DNA of 64,000 bases, taken from positions 235,120 to 299,119 of the forward strand of contig NZ_JBLYUB010000007.1 in the NCBI RefSeq assembly GCF_049999945.1, given 5' to 3'. This document shows positions 10,801 to 19,951 of this stretch, piece by piece. This DNA comes from Planosporangium spinosum (lineage in GTDB: Bacteria; Actinomycetota; Actinomycetes; Mycobacteriales; Micromonosporaceae). Every line of letters begins with the position of its first letter. The stretch's first letter is position 1. Below the pieces are notes generated by a model. The model did no database searches. It saw nothing but the letters and a program-made list of their open reading frames with translations, and was not told where the DNA came from. Position numbers and translations under genes: made by a program.

Positions 10801-11163
10801 GTGCAGCCTGATCCCCACCCACAGCTCGATCCGGAGATAGCGGCGCGACTGAAGCGCGACCCGGCCGGGCTGGTCCCGGCCATCGTCCAGGAGGCCGGCA
10901 GCGGCACCGTGCTGATGCTGGCGTGGATGGACGACGAGGCGCTGCACCGCACCCTCACCACCGGCCGCGCCACGTACTGGTCGCGCAGTCGGCAGGAGTA
11001 CTGGGTCAAGGGCGCCACCTCCGGCCACCACCAGCACGTGCGGTCCGTGGCGCTCGACTGCGACGGCGACACCCTGCTGCTGACCGTCGAGCAGACCGGC
11101 GCGGCCTGCCACACCGGCGAGCACAGCTGCTTCTTCGACGTCCTCCAAGGGGAGAAGTCATGA
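10801..11163 (+). CDS. hisI: Phosphoribosyl-AMP cyclohydrolase
   Basis: A 120-residue HisI, which opens the purine ring of phosphoribosyl-AMP in histidine biosynthesis. Visible signatures are MLAWMDDEAL, TGRATYWSRSRQ, the metal-binding DCDGDTLLL and the zinc Cys cluster QTGAACHTGEHSCFF. The GTG at 10801 was chosen since the upstream in-frame extension is low-complexity. The stop is followed closely by trpE, and this hisI-trpE adjacency is typical for actinobacteria. A nine-codon open frame bridges the two genes. Confidence 0.93.
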   Translation: MQPDPHPQLDPEIAARLKRDPAGLVPAIVQEAGSGTVLMLAWMDDEALHRTLTTGRATYWSRSRQEYWVKGATSGHHQHVRSVALDCDGDTLLLTVEQTGAACHTGEHSCFFDVLQGEKS

Positions 11164-11189
11164 GCGAGCGAAGCGAGGTGGCGGCATGA
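11160..11189 (+). other. Nine-codon frame bridging hisI and trpE
   Basis: ATG at 11160 overlaps the hisI stop (ATGA), and its TGA at 11187 overlaps the trpE ATG. It encodes MSERSEVAA. It may couple translation of the two genes. Whether it is translated is unknown. Confidence 0.35.
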
Positions 11190-12712
11190 CCACCGGTGCG
11201 GTCGTACCCGACGAGGCGACCTTCCGGAAGCTGGCGCGCACCCGCCGGGTGGTACCGGTGACGCGCCGCCTGCTCGCCGACGGCGAGACGCCGGTGGGCG
11301 TCTACCGCAAGCTGGCCGGCGGCCCGGGTACGTTCCTGCTGGAGTCCGCTGAACAGGGCGTCGGGTCGGCCGGGGCGGTCTGGTCGCGGTACTCCTTCAT
11401 CGGGGTGCGCAGCGCGGCGACCCTGATCGAGCGGGACGGCCGGGCGAGGTGGCTGGGCAGCCCGCCGGCCGGCGTGCCAGGCGACGGCGACCCGGCGGAC
11501 GTGCTGCGCGCGACCGTCGCCGCGCTGCACGCCCCGGAGCCCGACGAGATCGAGCTGCCACCGCTGTCCGGCGGGATGGTCGGGTACGTCGCCTACGACA
11601 TGATCCGGCGGTTCGAGCGGCTGCCCGAGCTCGCCGCCGACGACCTCGGCCAGCCGGCGCTGGGCATGATGCTCGCGACCGACCTGGTCGCGCTGGACCA
11701 CTTCGCCGGCGCGGCGGTGCTGATCGCCAACGCGGTCCTGCCGCACCACCCGTCCGACGACGACCTGACGGCCGCCTACCACCAGGCCATCGGCCGGCTC
11801 GACGCGATGACCACGGCGCTGTCGCGCCCGACCCCGCCGATGGTCTCCACCGTCGACCCCGCCGGGGTCGCCGGCGTGACCAGCCGGACCGCGCCCGGGG
11901 AGTACCCGAAGGCGGTGGAGACGGCGAAGGAGGCGATCCGGGCCGGCGAGTGCTTCCAGATCGTGGTGGCCCAGCGCTTCGAGCGCAGATGCGACGCCGA
12001 CCCGCTCGACGTGTACCGGGTGCTGCGCACCACCAACCCCAGCCCGTACATGTACCTGCTGCGCTTCGACGGCTTCGACATCGTCGGCTCGTCCCCGGAG
12101 GTGCACGTCAAGGTCACCGGCCGGCGGGCGATGCTGCACCCGATCGCCGGTACCCGCTGGCGGGGCGCCACCCCGGCCGAGGATGCCGCGCTGGCGGCCG
12201 AGCTGCTGGCCGACCCGAAGGAGCGGTCCGAGCACGTGATGCTGGTCGACCTGGCCCGCAATGACCTCGGCCGGGTCTGCCGGCCGGGCACCGTGGAGGT
12301 ACCCGAGTTCGCCACGGTCGAGCGGTACAGCCACGTGATGCACATCGTCAGTACGGTCGTCGGCGAGCTGGCCGAGGGGTACTCGGCCTTCGACGCGCTC
12401 GCCGCGACGTTCCCGGCCGGCACGCTGTCAGGTGCCCCGAAGGTACGCGCGATGGAGATCATCGAGGAGCTGGAGCCGGTCCGGCGCGGCGTCTACGGCG
12501 GCGTCGTCGGCTACTTCGGCTTCGGCGGCGACATGGACACCGCGATCGCCATCCGTACCGCGCTGCTGCGTGACGGGGTGGCGTACGTGTCCGCCGGAGC
12601 CGGGGTCGTCGCCGACTCCGACCCCGACGCCGAGGAAGCCGAGACCCGCAACAAGGCCGCCGCGGTGCTCGCCGCGATCGCGGCCGCGGAGACGTTGCGG
12701 CCGGCCCGATGA
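11186..12712 (+). CDS. trpE: Anthranilate synthase component I
   Basis: A 508-residue TrpE, which converts chorismate to anthranilate with ammonia from the glutamine amidotransferase subunit (not in this window). The chorismate-binding domain shows HPIAGTRWRGATPAED, HVMLVDLARNDLGRV, THVMHIVS-like HVMHIVSTVVGEL, TFPAGTLSGAPKVRAMEI and the C-terminal YVSAGAGVVADSDP. The N-terminal regulatory segment that carries the tryptophan-feedback LLES motif is present (FLLESAEQG). The stop overlaps the next ATG (ATGA), so it is coupled to the Trp membrane protein. Confidence 0.95.
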   Translation: MTTGAVVPDEATFRKLARTRRVVPVTRRLLADGETPVGVYRKLAGGPGTFLLESAEQGVGSAGAVWSRYSFIGVRSAATLIERDGRARWLGSPPAGVPGDGDPADVLRATVAALHAPEPDEIELPPLSGGMVGYVAYDMIRRFERLPELAADDLGQPALGMMLATDLVALDHFAGAAVLIANAVLPHHPSDDDLTAAYHQAIGRLDAMTTALSRPTPPMVSTVDPAGVAGVTSRTAPGEYPKAVETAKEAIRAGECFQIVVAQRFERRCDADPLDVYRVLRTTNPSPYMYLLRFDGFDIVGSSPEVHVKVTGRRAMLHPIAGTRWRGATPAEDAALAAELLADPKERSEHVMLVDLARNDLGRVCRPGTVEVPEFATVERYSHVMHIVSTVVGELAEGYSAFDALAATFPAGTLSGAPKVRAMEIIEELEPVRRGVYGGVVGYFGFGGDMDTAIAIRTALLRDGVAYVSAGAGVVADSDPDAEEAETRNKAAAVLAAIAAAETLRPAR

Positions 12713-13251
12713 GCGCCGGGCAGTCAGGCGCCCCGACCGGCCCGACGGGCGCCGTCCGGGGGCGACTGCTGGCCGTGCTCACCTGCGCGGCCGGCGCCGG
12801 ACTGGCGCTGTTCGCCGTGGGGCGCACCTGGGCGCGGGTCACCGTCGTCCGCGCGGCGCCACTGCCGCCGCTGCACGAGGCGAAGACCGGCAGCGCCCTG
12901 CTGCCGTGGCTGCCCGCCCTCGCCCTGGTCGCGCTCGCCGGAGCCGGTGCCCTGCTGGCCACCCGCGGCCTGCTGCGCACCGCGGTGGGCGTGCTGCTGG
13001 TCGGTTCGGGCCTGGGCCTGGCCGTGGGTGCCGTCGCGCGGCTGGGCGCCGGCGCCTCGCCGGTCTGGCCGCTGGCCACGGTGCTGGGTGGCCTACTCGT
13101 CGCCGGCGCGGGCGGGCTGGCCGTCGCGCGTGGGCGGCAGTGGCCGGGCATGGCGGCCCGCTACGAGCGGCCGGCCCGGGTGTCCGGTCCGGCACGCAGC
13201 GAGGCACAGATCTGGGACGCCCTCGACCGGGGCGAAGACCCGACCAGGTGA
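12709..13251 (+). CDS. Trp operon-associated membrane protein (TIGR02234 family)
   Basis: A 180-residue protein with four hydrophobic segments (~19-40, ~65-85, ~88-108, ~122-145) and a soluble tail ending SEAQIWDALDRGEDPTR. This matches the actinobacterial TIGR02234/Trp_oprn_chp family, encoded between trpE and trpC. Its biochemical role is unknown; the conserved position suggests a link to tryptophan metabolism or transport. ATG 12709 overlaps the trpE stop. Confidence 0.85.
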   Translation: MSAGQSGAPTGPTGAVRGRLLAVLTCAAGAGLALFAVGRTWARVTVVRAAPLPPLHEAKTGSALLPWLPALALVALAGAGALLATRGLLRTAVGVLLVGSGLGLAVGAVARLGAGASPVWPLATVLGGLLVAGAGGLAVARGRQWPGMAARYERPARVSGPARSEAQIWDALDRGEDPTR

Positions 13252-13344
13252 ACGGCGGGTTTGGCATTATGCCCTACTCCGCTACGTGACGGCGCCCATA
13301 CCCCGGACACTCACCGGCAGGTGGGTCCGCTTAGCATCGGGCGC

Positions 13345-14204
13345 ATGACAGCGGAAGAGGGGAGTCCGCAGAACCCCGCGCGATTCCAGCCCGAGTCAGG
13401 CCACGTGCTGGACGAGATTCTGGCTGGCGTACGTGAAGACGTCGCAGCACGCCAGCAGCGGGTTCCGCTGGATCAGATCAAGAAGTTGGCCGCGGTCGCG
13501 CCGCCGGCCTTGGACGCGTACACGATTTTGCGGGCGCCCGGCGTCGGCGTCATCGCCGAGGTCAAGCGCTCGTCACCGTCCAAGGGGCAGCTCGCCGAGA
13601 TCCCGGATCCGGCGGACCTGGCGAGGGAGTACGCGGCGGGCGGCGCCCGGTGCATCAGCGTGCTGACCGAGGGGCGCTGGTTCGGCGGCAGTCTCGAGGA
13701 CTTCGCGGCGGTACGGGCCGTGGTGGACGTTCCGTTGCTGCGCAAGGACTTCGTCGTCTCCAGTTACCAGGTCCACGAGGCCCGGGCCTACGGCGCCGAC
13801 GTCGTCCTGCTGATCGTCGCGGCGCTGGACCAGAACGCGCTGTCGGGCCTGCTCGACCGCGTCGAGAGCCTGGGCATGACCGCCCTGGTCGAGGTGCACA
13901 CCGAGGAGGAGGCCGACCGGGCCCTCGACGCGGGCGCCCGCGTGATCGGCGTGAACGCCCGCGACCTGCGTACTCTCGAGGTGGATCGCTCGGTGTTCGA
14001 GCGGATCGCCCCGGGGCTGCCGGGGCACGTGGTCAAGATCGCCGAGTCGGGAGTGCGAGGTCCCCACGACCTCATCCGGTACGCCTCGGCCGGCGCCGAC
14101 GCAGTACTGGTAGGGGAGGGCCTGGTGACCCACAAGAGCCCACGGGAGGCGGTGGCCGAGCTGGTGACGGCCGGCAGCCACCCGGCGACGCCGAGGCCGG
14201 CCCG

Positions 14205-14208
<4 letters not shown>
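13345..14208 (+). CDS. trpC: Indole-3-glycerol phosphate synthase
   Basis: A 287-residue TIM-barrel enzyme that closes the indole ring of CdRP. Key stretches are VLDEILAGVREDVAARQ, IAEVKRSSPSKG (catalytic Lys), ISVLTEGRWFGGS, LRKDFVVSSYQVHEARAYGAD, ALVEVHTEEE and IGVNARDLRTLEVD. The ATG at 13345 is preceded by a 93-base gap after the membrane protein gene, so it may have its own promoter. The stop overlaps the trpB start (ATGA at 14205-14208). A stand-alone TrpC, not fused to TrpF, is usual here. Confidence 0.95.
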
Positions 14209-15476
<1,268 letters not shown>

Positions 15477-15503
15477 TCGGCGGGAACCGTGTCATGATCG
15501 CCG

Positions 15504-15573
15504 CAACGTCCCGGACGTTGTGGTCATCCACGGCGCCTGACGCCACGCGTTCTCGGAAGTTGTGTGGATCATG
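15504..15573 (+). repeat. Palindromic repeat pair ending in the trpA start codon
   Basis: The trpB-trpA gap holds a CAACGTC-CCG-GACGTTG palindrome (15504-15520), flanked by GATCATG-like sequence. Next to trpA is a half-element whose last 20 bases, GGAAGTTGTGTGGATCATGA (15554-15573), include the trpA ATG. The same 20 bases occur at the start of bsaP (complement of 19814-19833). This points to a small dispersed repeat of the REP/MITE kind that supplies the translation start region. Confidence 0.7.
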
Positions 15574-16371
15574 AGCGTTTCGGTTGCGTTCGGCAAGGCG
15601 AAGGCCGAGGGTCGTGCGGTCCTCGTCGGCTACCTGCCGGCCGGTTTCCCCAGCGTCGACGGCGGCATCGCGGCGATCCGGGCGATGGTCGAGGCCGGGG
15701 TCGACGTCGTCGAGGTCGGCTTCCCGTACTCCGACCCGGTCATGGACGGGCCGGTGATCCAGCGGGCCGCCGAGGCCGCGCTGGCGAACGGCGTCCGCGC
15801 CGCCGACGTCCTGCGTGCCGTCGAAGCGGTGGCCGACGCGGGCGCGTCGGTGCTGGTCATGACGTACTGGAACCCGGTCGAGCGCTACGGCGTGCCGGCG
15901 TTCGCCCGCGACCTGGCCGCCGCCGGTGGTGCCGGGCTGATCACGCCCGACCTGATCCCCGACGAGGCCGGCGAGTGGCTCGCCGCCTCCGACGAGCACG
16001 GCCTGGACCGGGTGTTCCTGGTCGCGCCGTCGTCGACCGACGAGCGGGTACGCATGACCACCGCGGCGTGCCGCGGTTTCGTGTACGCCAGCAGCGTCAT
16101 GGGCGTCACCGGCGCCCGTGACCGGACGTCGGCCGCGGCGCCGACCCTGGTCGACCGGGTCCGCCGGCTGGCGCCGGACGCGTCCCTGCCGGTCGCGGTC
16201 GGGCTCGGCGTGCGGGACGGGGCGCAGGCCGCCGAGGTCGCCTCGTACGCCGACGGGGTCATCGTCGGCAGCGCGCTGGTCAACTGCCTGCTCGACGCGG
16301 CGGACCTGGACACCGGCCTGGCCGCGGTGCGCACGCTCGCCGCCGATCTCGCGGGCGGGGTGCGCGCCTGA
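15571..16371 (+). CDS. trpA: Tryptophan synthase alpha chain
   Basis: A 266-residue TIM-barrel subunit that cleaves indole-3-glycerol phosphate to indole for TrpB. Recognisable parts are LVGYLPAGFPSVDGG, VDVVEVGFPYSDPVMDGP (catalytic Glu and Asp), GLITPDLIPDEAGEW, VFLVAPSSTDERV, YASSVMGVTGAR and VAVGLGVRDGAQA. The start at ATG 15571 lies inside the repeat described upstream. The GGA eight bases before it is the only visible ribosome-binding sequence and belongs to the repeat. The 3' end runs into degenerate ~25-bp tandem copies of its own last codons (16357-16445). Confidence 0.95.
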   Translation: MSVSVAFGKAKAEGRAVLVGYLPAGFPSVDGGIAAIRAMVEAGVDVVEVGFPYSDPVMDGPVIQRAAEAALANGVRAADVLRAVEAVADAGASVLVMTYWNPVERYGVPAFARDLAAAGGAGLITPDLIPDEAGEWLAASDEHGLDRVFLVAPSSTDERVRMTTAACRGFVYASSVMGVTGARDRTSAAAPTLVDRVRRLAPDASLPVAVGLGVRDGAQAAEVASYADGVIVGSALVNCLLDAADLDTGLAAVRTLAADLAGGVRA

Positions 16372-16445
16372 CCGAAGCCGACGGGGTGCGCGCCTGGCCG
16401 AAGCCGACGGGGCGCGCGCCCAACCGAGGCGGGTGGGGTGCGCGC
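16357..16445. repeat. Degenerate ~25-bp tandem repeat after trpA
   Basis: The sequence GGGGTGCGCGCCTGACCGAAGCCGA, which encodes the TrpA C-terminus and stop, recurs about three times with increasing divergence through 16445. It looks like a slippage-type duplication of the gene end. Confidence 0.6.
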
Positions 16446-16460
16446 GTGACCGGTCCGGAC

Positions 16461-16490
16461 GCTGACACCGGACCGCGTCCCGGCGTCAGC
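16461..16490. terminator. Hairpin between convergent trpA and NUDIX genes
   Basis: GCTGACACCGG (16461-16471) can pair with CCGGCGTCAGC (16480-16490) with one mismatch and an eight-base loop. It sits between convergent genes and overlaps the NUDIX stop. It could end transcription from both sides. Confidence 0.45.
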
Positions 16491-17034
16491 CGACGGCGGC
16501 GACCGGGGCGGCCTCCGGGGCGCCGGTGAGGTCGGTCCGTTCGCGGGTCAGGTCGCGGCGTACGTCCCGCAGCACCCCGCTGCGGCCGGCGACCGCGTCG
16601 GCCAACGCTGCGCGGGTCGTGGCGGTCAGCGGTTCGGGTAGCGAGTCCGGGTCGTGCCACGACAGGCGTACGACCCGGCCCGGCGCGTTCACCGAGACCT
16701 CACCACCGCGTAGCCGGGCCCGGAAGACGTGTACGACCACGTCGGGCAGGCCGTCACCGCCGCCGTCGCCGGTCAACTGGTAGAAGCCGACCAGGTCGGA
16801 CAGTTCGATCTCGGCGCCGGTCTCCTCGCGGACGTCGCGCAGGACGGCGTGGATCGGGCTCTCGCCGTTGCGGATCCGGCCGCCGGGCAGGCCCCACAGC
16901 TGTCGGCCCTGGTGAAGTTGGCACAGCAGCAGCCGTTCGGCCCCGTCGGAAATGACAGCGGCGACCACCGACGTGCACGGATGGTCGCTCGCGAAGGTGG
17001 CATCGGCGTTCACCGCCGAAGTGAGCTGGCTCAT
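16486..17034 (-). CDS. NUDIX hydrolase
   Basis: A 182-residue protein with the NUDIX box at residues ~50-72: GGRIRNGESPIHAVL then RDVREETGAEI. The second Glu of the REUxEE core is Asp here (RDVREE), a mild deviation. The metal-binding EE pair is intact. The substrate (nucleoside diphosphate-X compound) cannot be inferred. It is divergent from lgt with a short 77-base shared promoter region. Confidence 0.85.
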   Translation of the reverse strand: MSQLTSAVNADATFASDHPCTSVVAAVISDGAERLLLCQLHQGRQLWGLPGGRIRNGESPIHAVLRDVREETGAEIELSDLVGFYQLTGDGGGDGLPDVVVHVFRARLRGGEVSVNAPGRVVRLSWHDPDSLPEPLTATTRAALADAVAGRSGVLRDVRRDLTRERTDLTGAPEAAPVAAVG

Positions 17035-17111
17035 ATCGGAAGCCTAGAACCGGGTCCGCGGTGTGACCACCGCAACGCGTCCCGCGCGCGTACGGGGTAC
17101 CGTGTGCAACC

Positions 17112-18203
17112 GTGAATTCTGGCGCGCTCACCTATCTCGCCGAGATCCCGAGCCCGACGCGGAGCGTGTGGCATCTCGGCCCGGTGCCGATCCGGGCGTA
17201 CGCCCTGTGCATCGTGCTCGGAATCGTCGCCGCGTGTGCCGTTACCGAGATCAGGATGCGCCGCCGGGGCGCGCCCGAGTGGGCGGTGCTCGACATCGCC
17301 GTGTGGGCGGTTCCGTTCGGCATCATCGGCGCCCGGCTCTACCACGTGATCACCTCGCCGGAGGAGTACTTCGGCGCCGGTGGCCATCCGCTGGACGCGC
17401 TCGCCATCTGGCACGGCGGCCTGGGAATCTGGGGCGGCGTCGCCGGTGGTGCGCTCGGCGCCTGGCTCGCGGCCCGCCGGATGGGTATCCCGCTGTCGTT
17501 CGTCGCCGACGCGCTCGCGCCCGGCCTGCCACTGGCCCAGGGCATCGGGCGGTGGGGCAACTGGTTCAACAACGAGCTGTTCGGCCGGCAGACCTCGCTG
17601 CCCTGGGGCTTGAAGATCTACGAGTGGGACGGGCAGGGCGCGGCACGGACCGACATGGCCGGACAACCGATCGCCATGCCCGGGCTGTATCACCCGACCT
17701 TCCTGTACGAGTCGCTGTGGGACATCGGGGTGGCGGTCCTGGTGTGGCTGCTGGACCGGCGGTACCGGTTCGGCCGGGGTCGCGCGTTCGCGCTCTACGT
17801 CATGGCGTACACGGTCGGCCGGTTCTGGGTGGAGGCGATGCGCGACGACGCCGCCCACCACATCCTCGGTATGCGCCTGAACAACTGGACCTCGATCATC
17901 GTCTTCGTCGGGGCGCTGGTCTACTTCCTGCGCGTGCGCGGGTCGCAACAGCGCCTCGTGGTCGCGGAGAGCGGCGAGATCACCGTGGTGCCGGCGACCG
18001 GCACCGCCGGTGAGCCGGGCGCCGGCGCCGCCGGACCGGAGGCGGGCGGCGCCGGATCGACGTCGGATGCCGCGGAGCCGACGCCGGCCGCCACCGAACC
18101 GGAGGCCGACGCCGCCGCGCCGAAACCGGACGCCACTGAACCGGAGGCGGATACCGCCGGGTCCGGGCCCGACGCCGCCGAACCCCGTCCGCTCCGCCAG
18201 TAG
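17112..18203 (+). CDS. lgt: Prolipoprotein diacylglyceryl transferase
   Basis: A 363-residue membrane enzyme that transfers diacylglycerol to the lipobox cysteine of prolipoproteins. The Lgt signature GRWGNWFNNELFGRQ is at ~146-160. The HGG motif (IWHGGLGIWGG), the YHPTFLYESLW segment and seven hydrophobic helices are present. The last ~75 residues are an Ala/Glu/Pro-rich low-complexity tail, typical of actinobacterial Lgt. GTG 17112 is the start. Location after trpA is the common actinobacterial arrangement. The window encodes at least three likely substrates (two CapA-like lipoproteins and one near 63845). Confidence 0.95.
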   Translation: MNSGALTYLAEIPSPTRSVWHLGPVPIRAYALCIVLGIVAACAVTEIRMRRRGAPEWAVLDIAVWAVPFGIIGARLYHVITSPEEYFGAGGHPLDALAIWHGGLGIWGGVAGGALGAWLAARRMGIPLSFVADALAPGLPLAQGIGRWGNWFNNELFGRQTSLPWGLKIYEWDGQGAARTDMAGQPIAMPGLYHPTFLYESLWDIGVAVLVWLLDRRYRFGRGRAFALYVMAYTVGRFWVEAMRDDAAHHILGMRLNNWTSIIVFVGALVYFLRVRGSQQRLVVAESGEITVVPATGTAGEPGAGAAGPEAGGAGSTSDAAEPTPAATEPEADAAAPKPDATEPEADTAGSGPDAAEPRPLRQ

Positions 18204-18214
18204 CCGGGCCCGGC

Positions 18215-19447
18215 ATGCGTTCCGCGGTCGTTGTCGGCGCCGGCATCGGCGGCCTCGCCGTGGCCGGTGCGCTGGCCCGGACCGGCTGGCAGGTCACGCT
18301 GCTTGAACGCGACGACCGGATCCGGCCGGCGCGGGCCGCGCTGCTGTTGTGGCCCAACGGGGTGCGCGCACTGCGGGCGCTGGGCCTCGACGAGGGGCTC
18401 GACGCGATCACGACTCCGGTGCGCTCCGGTGGCCTGCGCCGCCCCGACGGGCAGTGGCTGGGCCGCACCCGCCCGGATGCCGCCGGTACGACCCCGTACG
18501 TGGTGCACCGCGAGGACCTGCACGACGCGTTCGTGGCGGGGCTCGGTGACGGCGTGGACATCCGTACCGGGGTGACCGTGCGGACCGTGCGCGCCGACGG
18601 ACCGCGCCCCGCGGTCGGGGACGGGGACGGTACCTGGGAGGCCGACCTGGTCGTCGCCGCCGACGGGGCGCGCAGCGCGGTGCGGCAGCGGCTGGTGCCC
18701 GAGAGCCGGCCGGTCAGCGGTGGCTACGCCGCGTGGCGGGCGGTGATCCCCTGGTACCGGGCGCCGGAGCTGCCGGCAGGCACGCCTGCTGCCGGGGAGA
18801 CGCTCACCGTGGGGCACCGGTTCGTGCACGCCTCGCTCGGTGAGCGGGGTTCGGCCGGTGCGTCCAGCCGGGGCGGGATCTACTGGATGGCGACCGTGCC
18901 GGGCGCGGCCCGCCCCGAACCGCCCGACGTGCAACTGTCGCTGCTCCGGCGCTGGTTCGCCCGCTGGCACGAGCCGATCGCCCGGCTGCTGGACGCGACC
19001 GAGCCCGACGACCTGGTCCAGGAGGCCGTGTTCGAGCTGCGCCCGCTGCCGGAGTCGTTCGTCGTCACGGCCGGCGGCGGCGGGTACGCCCTGCTCGGCG
19101 ACGCGGCCCACGCCTTCGCCGACCACCTCGGTCAGGGCGCCTGCCTGGCCCTGGAGGACGCGGTCACGCTCCAGGCGTACCTGCGCGACGCGGCGCCCGG
19201 CCCGGAGCTGGCCCGGGCGCTGCGGGCGTACGCCGACGACCGGCGCCCCCGGGCGGTGCGGCTGGCCCGGCAGGCGCGGCGGCTGGCGACCGTCCTCCAG
19301 GGCCGGGGCAGCGGGATCGGCGCGCGGGCCCGTGGAGTCGCGCTCGGGACCGTCGCGCCGCGCCTGTTCGAGGCGGCGGCCACCGGCGCCGACGACTGGA
19401 CCCCGCCGGCCACGGAGCAGAGTCCCGCCCAGTCCGGCTCCTCGTGA
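18215..19447 (+). CDS. FAD-dependent monooxygenase (aromatic hydroxylase family)
   Basis: A 410-residue class A flavoprotein monooxygenase. The Rossmann FAD motif VVVGAGIGGLAVAGALA is at the N-terminus. The DG motif is LVVAADGARSAVRQRL (~residue 148). The GD motif is YALLGDAAHAFADHLGQGA (~290). It is expected to use NAD(P)H and O2 to hydroxylate a small, probably aromatic, substrate; the substrate is not evident. It starts 11 bases after lgt and may be co-transcribed. Confidence 0.85.
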   Translation: MRSAVVVGAGIGGLAVAGALARTGWQVTLLERDDRIRPARAALLLWPNGVRALRALGLDEGLDAITTPVRSGGLRRPDGQWLGRTRPDAAGTTPYVVHREDLHDAFVAGLGDGVDIRTGVTVRTVRADGPRPAVGDGDGTWEADLVVAADGARSAVRQRLVPESRPVSGGYAAWRAVIPWYRAPELPAGTPAAGETLTVGHRFVHASLGERGSAGASSRGGIYWMATVPGAARPEPPDVQLSLLRRWFARWHEPIARLLDATEPDDLVQEAVFELRPLPESFVVTAGGGGYALLGDAAHAFADHLGQGACLALEDAVTLQAYLRDAAPGPELARALRAYADDRRPRAVRLARQARRLATVLQGRGSGIGARARGVALGTVAPRLFEAAATGADDWTPPATEQSPAQSGSS

Positions 19448-19541
19448 TCGCGCGCCCGACCGACCGATCGCCTGACCGCCCGACGGATCGCGCGCCCGAC
19501 CGACCCATCGCCTGACCGCCCGACGGATCGCGCGCCCGCCT
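19446..19541. repeat. 40-bp tandem repeat (2.4 copies)
   Basis: Copies begin at 19446, 19486 and 19526 with GATCGCGCGCCCG and are nearly identical over 40 bases. They begin at the stop codon of the monooxygenase gene and end next to a 14-bp hairpin. Presumably non-coding. Confidence 0.75.
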
Positions 19542-19543
19542 GA

Positions 19544-19589
19544 CCGTGATCATGAAGGGCTACGGCTCACAACGTCTTCATGATCACGG
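19544..19589. terminator. 14-bp perfect hairpin between convergent genes
   Basis: CCGTGATCATGAAG (19544-19557) and CTTCATGATCACGG (19576-19589) form a perfect stem with an 18-base loop. The hairpin lies between the rightward monooxygenase and leftward bsaP genes. It is suitable as a bidirectional terminator. Its GATCATGA core also resembles the dispersed repeat seen near trpA and bsaP. Confidence 0.6.
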
Positions 19590-19817
19590 ACTGGGGGTAG
19601 CCGAGGAGGTACGGGCAGCCGAGGACGTGGGGGCAGCCGAGGACAGGTCGCCGTGCTCGACGCAGGTCGCCCGCCAGCCGGCGGGAAGCACCTGAACCTT
19701 CATCCGGCGTCGGCACTGCCCGCAGTAGCGCGGCGGCTCGAGTACCCGCGCCGCCGCGCACGCCTCGTGCCCGCCGTCGGCGACGGCCCGGCCGCACCGG
19801 TCGCACCAGAGATTCAT
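19584..19817 (-). CDS. bsaP: Biotin synthase auxiliary protein BsaP
   Basis: A 77-residue Cys-rich protein immediately downstream of bioB on the same strand. It has CDRCGR, HEAC, RYCGQCRRRMKVQV and GWRATCVEHG, the pattern of mycobacterial Rv1590/BsaP. That small protein is required for biotin synthase to convert dethiobiotin to biotin in mycobacteria. The assignment rests on the cysteine pattern and the bioB neighbourhood. The ATG at 19817 lies within a 20-base sequence identical to that around the trpA start. The C-terminal ~20 residues are Ser/Ala/Thr-rich repeats (AAPTSSAARTSSATPSP). Confidence 0.75.
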   Translation of the reverse strand: MNLWCDRCGRAVADGGHEACAAARVLEPPRYCGQCRRRMKVQVLPAGWRATCVEHGDLSSAAPTSSAARTSSATPSP

Positions 19818-19883
19818 GATCCACACAACTTCCGGGAAGTCGTCGCCTCAGCCGGGTCTATCGCCCCAACTTCTGGGAAGTTG
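19814..19883 (-). repeat. Palindromic repeat pair covering the bsaP start
   Basis: Reading leftward, the gap between bioB and bsaP holds CAACTTC-CCA-GAAGTTG (19867-19883) and ACTTCCCGGAAGT (within 19826-19840). It then runs through GTGTGGATCATGA, which contains the bsaP ATG. Twenty bases, GGAAGTTGTGTGGATCATGA, are identical to those at the trpA start. Confidence 0.7.
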
Positions 19884-19951
19884 TGACGATCATGGGGTCA
19901 CGGCCGGCCGTGGGGTCACGGTCGGCCGAAGGGTTACGGTCGATCATGGGG

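Noticed and set aside
11164..11185. Tryptophan attenuator peptide before trpE
   Set aside because: The small bridging frame has no Trp codons and no terminator hairpin is seen.
13650..14204. Upstream extension of the trpB frame
   Set aside because: It lies in another frame across trpC; TrpB similarity begins at the ATG at 14205, which overlaps the trpC stop.
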